From positions 62,001 to 126,000 of the forward strand of contig JAYRMR010000004.1 in the NCBI GenBank assembly GCA_041912595.1: 64,000 nucleotides of DNA, given 5' to 3'. The notes under the pieces were generated by a model. It had not been told where the DNA came from and made no database searches. It was given only the letters and a program-made list of their open reading frames with translations. Position numbers and translations under genes: made by a program. Numbering within the stretch: position 1 is the first letter of the stretch; every line of letters begins with the position of its first letter. The stretch is from Roseateles_B sp041912595. GTDB lineage: Bacteria; Pseudomonadota; Gammaproteobacteria; Burkholderiales; Burkholderiaceae_C. Shown here in pieces: positions 1-7,356 of this stretch.

Positions 1-1202
1 ACTTCCTGCGGCAGCTGACCGGCAAGGAGCTGCCCCCGGGCGCGCGCCTGCAGGACACGCTCGAGACGCTGCGCCGCCAGACACTCGAGCAGCTGCAGCG
101 CCAGCAGGCGCTCAAGGAGCGCGCGGAGGCCCTGGACCGCCAGCTGGCCCAGGCCCGTGAGCAGGAAGGCGAGCAGCGCCAGTACCAGGTCCTGACCGTG
201 CCCGTGGACACCGCCGCTGGCGGCGAGCTGCGCCTGGTCTACCGCAGCGAGCAGGCGGGCTGGACACCGCTCTACCGCGCCCGCCTCGACACCGCCACCG
301 GCAAGCTGAGCGTGGAGCGCCGCGCTGAGGCCTCGCAGCAGACGGGCGAGGACTGGAGCAGCGTGCCCCTGCGCCTGAGCACCGAACTCGGCCGGCCGCA
401 GGGCGGCCCGGGCTTTCTCGCGCCCTGGCTGCTGGACATTCGCCCGAAGGAGGAGCCGCGCCCCCGCTATGCCGCCGCGCCGGCCCCCGTCCAGATGATG
501 GAGGGCAAGCCCGCGGCGCTGGAGCACGTGCAGATCACCGGCTCGCGGGTGCGATCGCCGTTCACGCCCGAGGTCTTTGCCGGCGAGTTCGCCACGGACT
601 ACACCCTGCCCGGCCGCCAGCGCCTGCTCAGCGGCGCGCGGCCCCTGCAGCTGTCGCTCGGCAAGGAGCCGGTCGAGGCCGGTGTCTACAGCCGCGTGCA
701 GCCGCAGGTCGACAGCGCCGCCTTCCTCATCGCCGAGCTCTCGCGCCCGGCCGGCAGCTGGCCGCGCGGCAAGCTGCAGCTCTACCGCGACGGCCTGCTG
801 GTCGGGGAGTCCCAGCTGCTGTTCAGCGGCGAGCAGAAGGTCGACTGGGTCTTCGGGCGGGACGATCGCCTGCGCGTGCGCCGCCTGCCGGAGCGCCTCG
901 ACGGCGCCCAGTCCGGCCTCATCAGCCAGCGCCAGGAGCGCCAGGTGGAACGCAGCTACGAAGTGGAGAACCGGCTCGACAAGCCGATCCCGGTCGTGGT
1001 GCTGGAGGCCAGCCCGGTCAGCCAGCATGCGGACATCCGCATCGAAGCGACCTTCAGCCCCGAGCCCCAGGCGGGTGAATGGCGCGATCAGCGCGGCATC
1101 CGCGCCTGGCGCCAGACGCTCGCCCCGAAGCAGACGCAGCGCTTCAGCGCCCGCTACAAGCTCTCGGCCCCGGCCGAGGCGCAGGTCACGGGCTGGCGCT
1201 GA
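1..1202 (+). CDS. DUF4139 domain-containing protein (MuiA-like), 5'-truncated
   Basis: The reading frame is open from the first bases of the window (first full codon at 3) to the stop at 1202, so the N-terminus is missing. The first ~60 visible residues are Gln/Glu/Arg/Leu-rich and look like a coiled coil. They are followed by a beta-rich C-terminal region (YRSEQAGWTPLYRARLD, then SYEVENRLDKPIPVVVLE) of the type seen in DUF4139, the C-terminal domain of the mucoidy-inhibitor MuiA-like family. The biochemical function of that family is not established. A short VQITGSRVR stretch near 528-552 resembles the ITGSR motif found near the N-terminus of TonB-dependent receptors. The family call is from overall pattern recognition. 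The partial nature of the gene is certain. Confidence 0.75.
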   Translation, partial: FLRQLTGKELPPGARLQDTLETLRRQTLEQLQRQQALKERAEALDRQLAQAREQEGEQRQYQVLTVPVDTAAGGELRLVYRSEQAGWTPLYRARLDTATGKLSVERRAEASQQTGEDWSSVPLRLSTELGRPQGGPGFLAPWLLDIRPKEEPRPRYAAAPAPVQMMEGKPAALEHVQITGSRVRSPFTPEVFAGEFATDYTLPGRQRLLSGARPLQLSLGKEPVEAGVYSRVQPQVDSAAFLIAELSRPAGSWPRGKLQLYRDGLLVGESQLLFSGEQKVDWVFGRDDRLRVRRLPERLDGAQSGLISQRQERQVERSYEVENRLDKPIPVVVLEASPVSQHADIRIEATFSPEPQAGEWRDQRGIRAWRQTLAPKQTQRFSARYKLSAPAEAQVTGWR

Positions 1203-1221
1203 GCCGCCGTCGGCCCCTGGG

Positions 1222-1935
1222 TCAGGGCTTCGCCGCCTTGCCGCTGCAGCGCTGCAGATTGAAGCGCGCCGCGCGGTAGAGCGGCAGCAGGATGTCGTGG
1301 TCCGTGGGGGCCGTCTCGCGGAACATCTTCAGCTGCGCCTCGTCGGCCGCCTCGCGGGACAGCCGGACGCACTCGTCGGACCGCCCCAGGTGAGAGGCGG
1401 CCACGGCGCGGTCGTTGTTCAGCTCGTAGGCCTCCGACCAGTGCAGGTAGGGGCCGCAGGCGGCGGCCAGCTCCGCCCAGCGCGTCGCGGCCTCGGCATG
1501 GCGGCCCGCCTTGTAGTCCTTGAGGCCTGCCGCCCGGCGCGACGCCCGCTCCGGGTCGGTGCAGCCGGCCGGCGTCGGGTGGTAGACGCCCTCGAACGTG
1601 GCCCGCTGGCCGCAGAACATCCGGCAGGCCGACTCCACGGCCGGCGACGCTGGCTCCACCTGCAGGCGGCCGCCCGGCAGCGGCTTGAACGCCACCTTGC
1701 AGCCCTCGCCGGCGTCGCCGATGTCGCCCTTGCGCGGGCCGTCCAGCGTGCAGCTGTGGCCGTTGGAGCCCATGGCGACCAGCTCGAAGCGGCCGCCCTC
1801 GAAGCTGAGATTGCCCCAGCCCTTCTGCGTGACATAGCTGACCGCTGGCGGGGCGGCCGACACGAGCTCGGGCAGGGACAGGGCGGCGGCCAGCAGGGCC
1901 GGCCAGGCGAAAGACAGTCGACGGGAGGCGGTCAT
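1222..1935 (-). CDS. secreted protein of unknown function, 237 aa
   Basis: I do not recognise a named family. The ATG at 1935 is preferred over upstream in-frame starts because it gives a clear signal peptide (MTASRRLSFAWPALLAAAL, cleavage near LVSAAPP). The mature part has many cysteines (for example CTLDGP, CRMFCGQR, CTDPERAS, AACGPY), compatible with disulphides in the periplasm. The second half, from about residue 130, is Ala-rich and helical with a TPR-like rhythm (DYKAGRHAEAATRWAELAAAC, LNNDRAVAASHLGR). Its stop lies only 20 bp from the end of the convergent DUF4139 gene. The real-gene call rests on length, signal peptide and codon bias. Confidence 0.7.
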   Translation of the reverse strand: MTASRRLSFAWPALLAAALSLPELVSAAPPAVSYVTQKGWGNLSFEGGRFELVAMGSNGHSCTLDGPRKGDIGDAGEGCKVAFKPLPGGRLQVEPASPAVESACRMFCGQRATFEGVYHPTPAGCTDPERASRRAAGLKDYKAGRHAEAATRWAELAAACGPYLHWSEAYELNNDRAVAASHLGRSDECVRLSREAADEAQLKMFRETAPTDHDILLPLYRAARFNLQRCSGKAAKP

Positions 1936-2024
1936 GGGATCGGGGCACAGAAGGTGCGGGACCATAACACGGCACCTGCACGGCACCTGCACGGCACATG
2001 TGCGGCGCCCGCCCCCGAGACGGT

Positions 2025-3350
2025 TCAGCCGCGGACCTCGCCCTGCCCCAGCACGACCCACTTCATCGACGTCAGCCCTTCCAGGCCGACCGGGCCGCGG
2101 GCGTGGAACTTGTCGGTCGAGATGCCGATCTCCGCGCCCAGGCCGTACTCGAAGCCGTCCGCGAAGCGCGTGCTGGCGTTGACCATCACGCTGGCGGAGT
2201 CCACCTCGCGCAGGAAGCGCATGGCGTTGGGGTGGTTCGTGGTGAGGATGGCGTCCGTGTGGTGCGAGCCGTGGCGGTCGATGTGGTCCATGGCCTCGTC
2301 GAGGCTGTCCACCACCTTGATGCTGATGACCGGGGCGAGGTACTCGGTGCCCCAGTCGGCGTCCGTGGCGGCCACGAGCTGCGCGCCGGGCACGCCCTGC
2401 AGCAGCGCCAGGCTGCGCGGGCAGCCGCGCATCTCCACGCCCTTGGCCGCGAACACGGCGCCGATGCGGGGCAGGAAGGCCGCCGCCTGCGCCGCATGCA
2501 CCAGCAGGGATTCGGTCGCGTTGCAGGGGCTGTATTTCTGCGTCTTGGCGTTGTCCACCACGCGCAGGGCCAGGTCGAGGTCGACCTCGGCATCGACGTA
2601 GCAGTGGCAGTTGCCGTCCAGGTGCTTGATGACGGGCACGCGCGCTTCGCTGGCGATGCGCTCGATGAGGCCCTTGCCGCCGCGCGGGATGATCACGTCC
2701 ACATAGGCCGGCATGGCGATGAGCTGGCCCACGGCGGCGCGATCGGTGGTGCCGATGAGCTGCACCGCAGCCGCCGGCAGGCCGGCCTCCTCGAGGCTCT
2801 GCGCCACCAGCGCGGCCAGCGCCTGGTTGGAGTGGAAGGCTTCGGAGCCGCCGCGCAGCAGGCAGGCGTTGCCGCTCTTGATGGCCAGCGAGGCGGCCTC
2901 GATGGTCACGTTGGGGCGGCTCTCGTAGATCATGCCGAAGACGCCCAGCGGCACGCGCATCTGGCCCACGCTGATGCCGGTGGGGCGGCGCTTCACGCCG
3001 GTGATCTCGCCGATGGGGTCCGGCATGGCGGCGATCTGCTCGCAGCCCTCGGCCACGGTGGCGATCACGGCGGGCGTGAGGCGCAGGCGGTCCAGCATCG
3101 GGCCGGCCAGGCCGGCGGCCTCGGCAGCCTGCAGGTCACGGGCGTTGGCGGCGGCCAGGGCCGGGCCCTCGGCACGCAGGCGGCGCGCCAGGGCCAGCAG
3201 GGCGGTGTTCTTGGCGGCGGTCGGGGCCGCGGCCATCAGGCGGCTGGCGGCGCGGGCGGCCACGCCCAGGGCGCTCATGTAGGCCGGGAGGTCCTGAGCG
3301 GGATCGGGCCGGGACGCGGCCCCGGCGGTGAGCGAAACGGCGGTACTCAT
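2025..3350 (-). CDS. proA: glutamate-5-semialdehyde dehydrogenase (gamma-glutamyl phosphate reductase)
   Basis: ProA reduces gamma-glutamyl phosphate to glutamate-5-semialdehyde with NADPH, the second step of proline synthesis, in the cytoplasm. The 441-residue protein is full length for the family. It has the aldehyde-dehydrogenase fold signatures of ProA: VPLGVFGMIYESRPNVTIEA, KSGNACLLRGGSEA, DVIIPRGGKGLIE, PVIKHLDGNCHCYVD and the cysteine loop NAKTQKYSPCNATESLLVH. The C-terminus ends in GLGAEIGIST and ARGPVGLEGLTS, which are very typical. The ATG at 3350 gives the usual N-terminal length; another in-frame ATG lies 9 bp upstream. The gene stands alone without proB. Identification is secure. 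Confidence 0.97.
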   Translation of the reverse strand: MSTAVSLTAGAASRPDPAQDLPAYMSALGVAARAASRLMAAAPTAAKNTALLALARRLRAEGPALAAANARDLQAAEAAGLAGPMLDRLRLTPAVIATVAEGCEQIAAMPDPIGEITGVKRRPTGISVGQMRVPLGVFGMIYESRPNVTIEAASLAIKSGNACLLRGGSEAFHSNQALAALVAQSLEEAGLPAAAVQLIGTTDRAAVGQLIAMPAYVDVIIPRGGKGLIERIASEARVPVIKHLDGNCHCYVDAEVDLDLALRVVDNAKTQKYSPCNATESLLVHAAQAAAFLPRIGAVFAAKGVEMRGCPRSLALLQGVPGAQLVAATDADWGTEYLAPVISIKVVDSLDEAMDHIDRHGSHHTDAILTTNHPNAMRFLREVDSASVMVNASTRFADGFEYGLGAEIGISTDKFHARGPVGLEGLTSMKWVVLGQGEVRG

Positions 3351-3496
3351 GCGCCCCATTCTCCGCCATCGCCCCGGGCCGGCGTCCGGCGACGGCTTTC
3401 GCCGCTGGGCAAGCCGATCTTGCGGCAACAGGGGCCGGCAGGTCCGCAAGATCGGCACGGCGGGCCGGCGGGCGCGGGGGTAGGCTTCGCCCCACG

Positions 3497-4411
3497 ATGA
3501 ACACGCCCGACCAGCCCTCCCCGACCGACAGCCGCCAGCGCTGGCAGGCCCGCATGCGGCGGGTCCTGCGCCATGTCGACGCCCAGCCCGGCGCGGCGCT
3601 GGACCTCGCCGGCCTGGCCGCGCTCGCCCACAGCTCGCCTTTCCACTTCCACCGCCAGTTCGCTGCCCAGTGCGGGCTGCCGCTGGCGCGCTACGTGCTG
3701 CTGTCCCGCATGCGCCGCGCCGCCCAGCAGCTCGCGCATCGGCCGGCGCTGCCGGTGCTGGAGGTGGCGCTGGCCAGCGGCTACGAGAGCCCGGAGGCCT
3801 TCACCCGGGCGTTTCGTCGTCTGCTCGGCAAGACGCCCAGCCAGTGGCGGCGCGACCCGCGTTCCGCCCGCTGGGCCGCCTGCGAGCAGCAACTTCATCT
3901 CGCGGAGCAATGGCCCATGAACGACACGATCTTCTCCCTCGACCAGGTGCGCCTCGAGCAGGCCCCGGATCTGCCCGTCGCGCTGCTGATGCATCGCGGC
4001 CCCATGCAGGACCTGGCGCCCAGCCTGCAGCGCTTCATCGCATGGCGGCGCGAACGCCAGCTGCCGCCCTCGCGCGCCGCGACCTACAACCTGCTTTACG
4101 ACGATCCGGCCTCCGTGGCAGCGGCGGACTGCCGATTCGGGCTGGCCGTCGCCTGGGACGCGCCGGTGCCGCCGAATCCGCAGGGGCTGGTGGCCTCGCA
4201 CATCGAGGGCGGCCTGCACGCCGTGCTGCGCCACGAAGGGCCGGACGCGAGCCTGGACCAGGCGATCCGCTGGCTCTATGGCGTCTGGCTGCCGCAGAGC
4301 GGCCACGAGCTGCGCGATGCGCCGCCCTTCCTGCATCGCCTGCGCTTCTTCCCCGATGTGCCGGCCCATGAGGCGCTGGTGGACATTCACCTGCCGCTGC
4401 GAACCGCCTGA
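3497..4411 (+). CDS. AraC-family regulator with C-terminal GyrI-like effector domain
   Basis: Two-domain transcription factor of 304 residues. Residues ~15-115 are an AraC/XylS double helix-turn-helix at the N-terminus (DLAGLAALAHSSPFHFHRQF, then VALASGYESPEAFTRAFRR and GKTPSQWRR). Residues ~140-304 form a GyrI/SbmC-like domain (FSLDQVRLEQAPDLPVALLM, ending in DIHLPL), which in Rob/BmrR-type regulators binds small hydrophobic molecules. This HTH-first order is that of Rob and of many DNA-gyrase-inhibitor-like regulators. It lies between the convergent AEC transporter and the divergent proA. A plausible role is sensing a toxic small molecule; the ligand and targets cannot be read from the sequence. 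Confidence 0.88.
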   Translation: MNTPDQPSPTDSRQRWQARMRRVLRHVDAQPGAALDLAGLAALAHSSPFHFHRQFAAQCGLPLARYVLLSRMRRAAQQLAHRPALPVLEVALASGYESPEAFTRAFRRLLGKTPSQWRRDPRSARWAACEQQLHLAEQWPMNDTIFSLDQVRLEQAPDLPVALLMHRGPMQDLAPSLQRFIAWRRERQLPPSRAATYNLLYDDPASVAAADCRFGLAVAWDAPVPPNPQGLVASHIEGGLHAVLRHEGPDASLDQAIRWLYGVWLPQSGHELRDAPPFLHRLRFFPDVPAHEALVDIHLPLRTA

Positions 4412-4456
4412 GCCGGGCGGCCGCGGCACCGTGGGGGCAAGACCTGCCCCTCGGTC

Positions 4457-5446
4457 TCAGAGCAGCCCGAGGCGCGCCAGCCCGAGCAGCCACAGGGGCG
4501 CACTGCCAGCGAAGATCAGCGTGCCCAGCACGACGGCGGCCGTGGTCTCGGCTTCCTCGCATCGGTAGCGCTGGGCGAAGATCAGCGCATTGGAGCCAGG
4601 CGGCAGCGCGGCCATCATCACGATCACGGCCAGCGGCAGCGCCGGCAGCTTCAGCACCCACAGGCCCAGAGCCAGCACCAGGCCCGGCAGCACGAGCAGC
4701 TTCCACACGAGCAGGCCCAGCACCGAACGCCAGCGCGCCGGCCAGCCGTAGTAGGCCAGGGACATGCCGATCAGCGTCAGGCACAGCGGCACCACCGCCG
4801 TACCCAGCATCTGCAGCACCTCGTCCAGCGCCTTCGGCAGCGCCCAGCCGGTCGCGTTCCAGACCAGGCCCGCCAGCACCGGCAGCACGACGGGGTGGAT
4901 GATGGTGTTGCGCGCCGTGGCCAGCATCGTCGCGCGCAGGCCCTGCGGGTTGTGGGCATGCGCGGCGCGGGCGAGGTCCAGCTCCACCAGCAGGGTCAGC
5001 ACGCTCAGCAGCGTCAGCGCGTGCAGGCTGACCACCGTGATGTGGATGGCCAGGCCCTGCTCTCCGAAAACCGCCGCGGCCAACGGCACGCCCACCTGCA
5101 GCGTATTGCCGAAGCTCGCCGTGATGGCCCGCACGCTGGGGCTCGCGACGGCCCCCTGCCCGCGCCAGCGCAGCCAGCCGTAGCAGGCCAGCATGCCCAG
5201 CACGACGGGCGTGAAGAAGCCGATCAGCGTGACCCAGGGCAGGTGGTGGAAGTCGATACGCGCCGTGGTGCGGAACATCAGCGCCGGCACGAAGATGAAG
5301 AAGGCCGCGTTGGACAGCACCCGGGCCGGATCGCCCCCCGTGCCGCCGGCATCAAGCCCGCCCAGCCAGCGCATGCGCCCGACGAGCCACCCGATGCTCA
5401 CCGCCGCCATGATGGCCATCAGCTTGGCCAGGACCGTCTCGTTCAT
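4457..5446 (-). CDS. AEC-family transporter (auxin efflux carrier-like permease)
   Basis: A 329-residue integral membrane protein with about ten hydrophobic segments in the 5+5 arrangement of the AEC/bile-acid-Na symporter superfamily. Family-typical features are the N-terminal LMAIMAAVSIGWLVG, the loop ASFGNTLQVGVPLAAAVFGE and the C-terminal AALPPGSNALIFAQRY with a conserved Pro-Pro-Gly turn. AEC proteins export or import organic acids such as malate; the substrate here is unknown. The start ATG (5446) is 16 bp downstream of the histidine kinase stop, so the two genes are probably cotranscribed. Confidence 0.9.
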   Translation of the reverse strand: MNETVLAKLMAIMAAVSIGWLVGRMRWLGGLDAGGTGGDPARVLSNAAFFIFVPALMFRTTARIDFHHLPWVTLIGFFTPVVLGMLACYGWLRWRGQGAVASPSVRAITASFGNTLQVGVPLAAAVFGEQGLAIHITVVSLHALTLLSVLTLLVELDLARAAHAHNPQGLRATMLATARNTIIHPVVLPVLAGLVWNATGWALPKALDEVLQMLGTAVVPLCLTLIGMSLAYYGWPARWRSVLGLLVWKLLVLPGLVLALGLWVLKLPALPLAVIVMMAALPPGSNALIFAQRYRCEEAETTAAVVLGTLIFAGSAPLWLLGLARLGLL

Positions 5447-5462
5447 CGCGCGCCCCGCCCGT

Positions 5463-7322
5463 TCACGACTGCAGCGGCAGCTCGAGGTCGAACCAGAAAC
5501 GGCTGCCGACGCCGGGCTCGCTGTGCACCTCGATGCGGCTGCCCATCAGGCGCACCAGCTGCTGGCTGATGGACAGGCCGAGGCCGGTGCCGCCGGCGCG
5601 GCGGGCGTCCTCGGCCACCTGCTCGAAGGGCTGGAACAGGCGGCCGGCCTGGGCCTCGTCCATGCCGATGCCGGTGTCGCTGACCTCGATGCGCACCGTG
5701 GCGGTGGCCGGGCTTTGCGCCACGAGCTCGGCGACGAGGCTCAGGCGGCCGTGGTCCGTGAACTTGACGGCATTGGAGAGCAGGTTGAGCAGCACCTGGC
5801 GCAGGCGCTGGCCGTCCACGCGCACGCGCAGCGGCAGGTTCTCGTCGATGTGCACCTGGAAGGCCAGGCGCTTCTCCGCCACCCGCAGCCGGATGGCGTC
5901 GCAGGCCACCTCCAGCAGCGCGCGCAGGTCCACGGTCGCGGGCTGCAGGCGCACCTTGCCGGCCTCGATGCTGGCCATGTCCAGCAGGTCCGTGATGAGC
6001 GCCAGCAGGTGCTCGCCGGAGTCGCGCACCAGATTGATCTTGCCGCGCTGGCCGTCGTCCAGGCGATCGTCCATCTGCAGCAGCTGCGCGAAGCCGAGGA
6101 TGGCATTGAGCGGCGTGCGGAACTCGTGGCTCATGGTGGCCAGGAAGCGGCTCTTGGACTGGTTCGCCGCCTCGGCACGGATCTTGGCCTGGGACAGCTC
6201 CATGGTGCGCGCCTCGACCAGCTCCTCGAGGTGGTCGCGGTGCCGCGTGAGCTCCTGCTCGGCGAGGCGGCGCTGGGTGATGTCGCTGATCATGCCCTCG
6301 ATGCGGGCCTCCTGGCCCTGCGCGCCCGGCACGATGTGGGCGCTGAGCTCGATCCACAGCTGGCGGCCGTCATGCGTGCCCACCAGCATCGGCACCTGCT
6401 GCAGCAGGCGATGGCGCATCAGCGCCCGCAGCACGCGCCGCAGCTCGCCGGGCTCGAGCTGGACGAGGCGGCGCAGGTTGCGGGACGCCGCCAGCGCCTG
6501 GGCCGGACGCTCGTAGCCCAGCATCTGCGCCATCGCCTTGTTCAGCCCGAGCAGCCGCCCGCGGCCGTCCGTCTGGAAGATGCCCTCGGTGGCGTTCTCG
6601 AACAGGCTGCGGTAGCGCGCCTCGCTGGCCCGCAGCCCTTCCGAGGACTGCTGCAGCTGGTGGCTCATGATGTTGAACTGCTGCGTGAGCTCGCCGATCT
6701 CGTCCTGGCGCACCACGTCCAGCGTGACCCCCAGCTCGCCATGCGACACGCGCTGCGCCAGGGCGCCCAGGCGCGAGACCGGCTGCTTCACGAGCCGGTT
6801 CACGAGCCAGTAGCAGGAGGCCAGCACGGCCACGAGCACGGCCGCGAGCAGCATCACCACGAAGCGGCGCATCTCCGACACCGCGGCCGCCACCCGGTCC
6901 CCGGTGAACTGCAGCCGCGCCTGGCCCACCTTCACCGGGCGGTGCTGCGAGGCCGTCTGGTAGACGACGTCGAACTCCTTCACGAGCGGCGGCGTGCGGC
7001 TCTCCTGCTCGCGGTGCCGGCGCATCGGCTGGACATCGACGCCCAGGGCCTCCAGCTCGACCGCCAGCACCTCCGGATCGGCCATGACGGCATCCAGCAG
7101 GTTGGAGATGGCGGCGTTGTCGAGGTTCCAGATCGGGCCGGCGAAGCCGCGGGCCGCGATCTCGGCCAGCCGCTCCTGGCGCTGCAGCAGCGCCTCGGTC
7201 AGCTGGCGTTCCTCGCGGCTGGTCCAGTAAGCGCCGACGGCGAGCACCAGCAGCGTGGCGACAAGGCCGAGGCCCGCCATCAGGCGCGTCTGGATGCTCC
7301 AGTCCCTCAGCGGCAAGCGCAT
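5463..7322 (-). CDS. membrane sensor histidine kinase (HAMP-PAS-HisKA-HATPase)
   Basis: Start chosen at ATG 7322 (619 aa) because a GAGGAG Shine-Dalgarno sits just upstream; the GTG at 7343 has none. Order: membrane segment (~10-30), periplasmic sensing region with a conserved-looking PIWNLDN stretch, second membrane segment (~155-175), HAMP, PAS domain (YRSLFENATEGIFQTDGRG), coiled coil, HisKA with phospho-acceptor His399 in MSHEFRTPLNAILGF, and a HATPase with N box NLLSNAVKFT, G1 DTGIGM and G2 GTGLGLSIS. No receiver domain and no response-regulator gene adjoin it, so it is an orphan kinase here. It lies 34 bp after topB and 16 bp before the AEC gene, in the same direction. Confidence 0.93.
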   Translation of the reverse strand: MRLPLRDWSIQTRLMAGLGLVATLLVLAVGAYWTSREERQLTEALLQRQERLAEIAARGFAGPIWNLDNAAISNLLDAVMADPEVLAVELEALGVDVQPMRRHREQESRTPPLVKEFDVVYQTASQHRPVKVGQARLQFTGDRVAAAVSEMRRFVVMLLAAVLVAVLASCYWLVNRLVKQPVSRLGALAQRVSHGELGVTLDVVRQDEIGELTQQFNIMSHQLQQSSEGLRASEARYRSLFENATEGIFQTDGRGRLLGLNKAMAQMLGYERPAQALAASRNLRRLVQLEPGELRRVLRALMRHRLLQQVPMLVGTHDGRQLWIELSAHIVPGAQGQEARIEGMISDITQRRLAEQELTRHRDHLEELVEARTMELSQAKIRAEAANQSKSRFLATMSHEFRTPLNAILGFAQLLQMDDRLDDGQRGKINLVRDSGEHLLALITDLLDMASIEAGKVRLQPATVDLRALLEVACDAIRLRVAEKRLAFQVHIDENLPLRVRVDGQRLRQVLLNLLSNAVKFTDHGRLSLVAELVAQSPATATVRIEVSDTGIGMDEAQAGRLFQPFEQVAEDARRAGGTGLGLSISQQLVRLMGSRIEVHSEPGVGSRFWFDLELPLQS

Positions 7323-7356
7323 GCGACTCCTCGTGGAGGACACCGTGACCGCGCGA

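Noticed and set aside
577..2601. A 674-codon plus-strand frame over the DUF4139 gene and proA.
   Set aside because: Arg/Ala/Ser-rich shadow that crosses the ends of two real genes.
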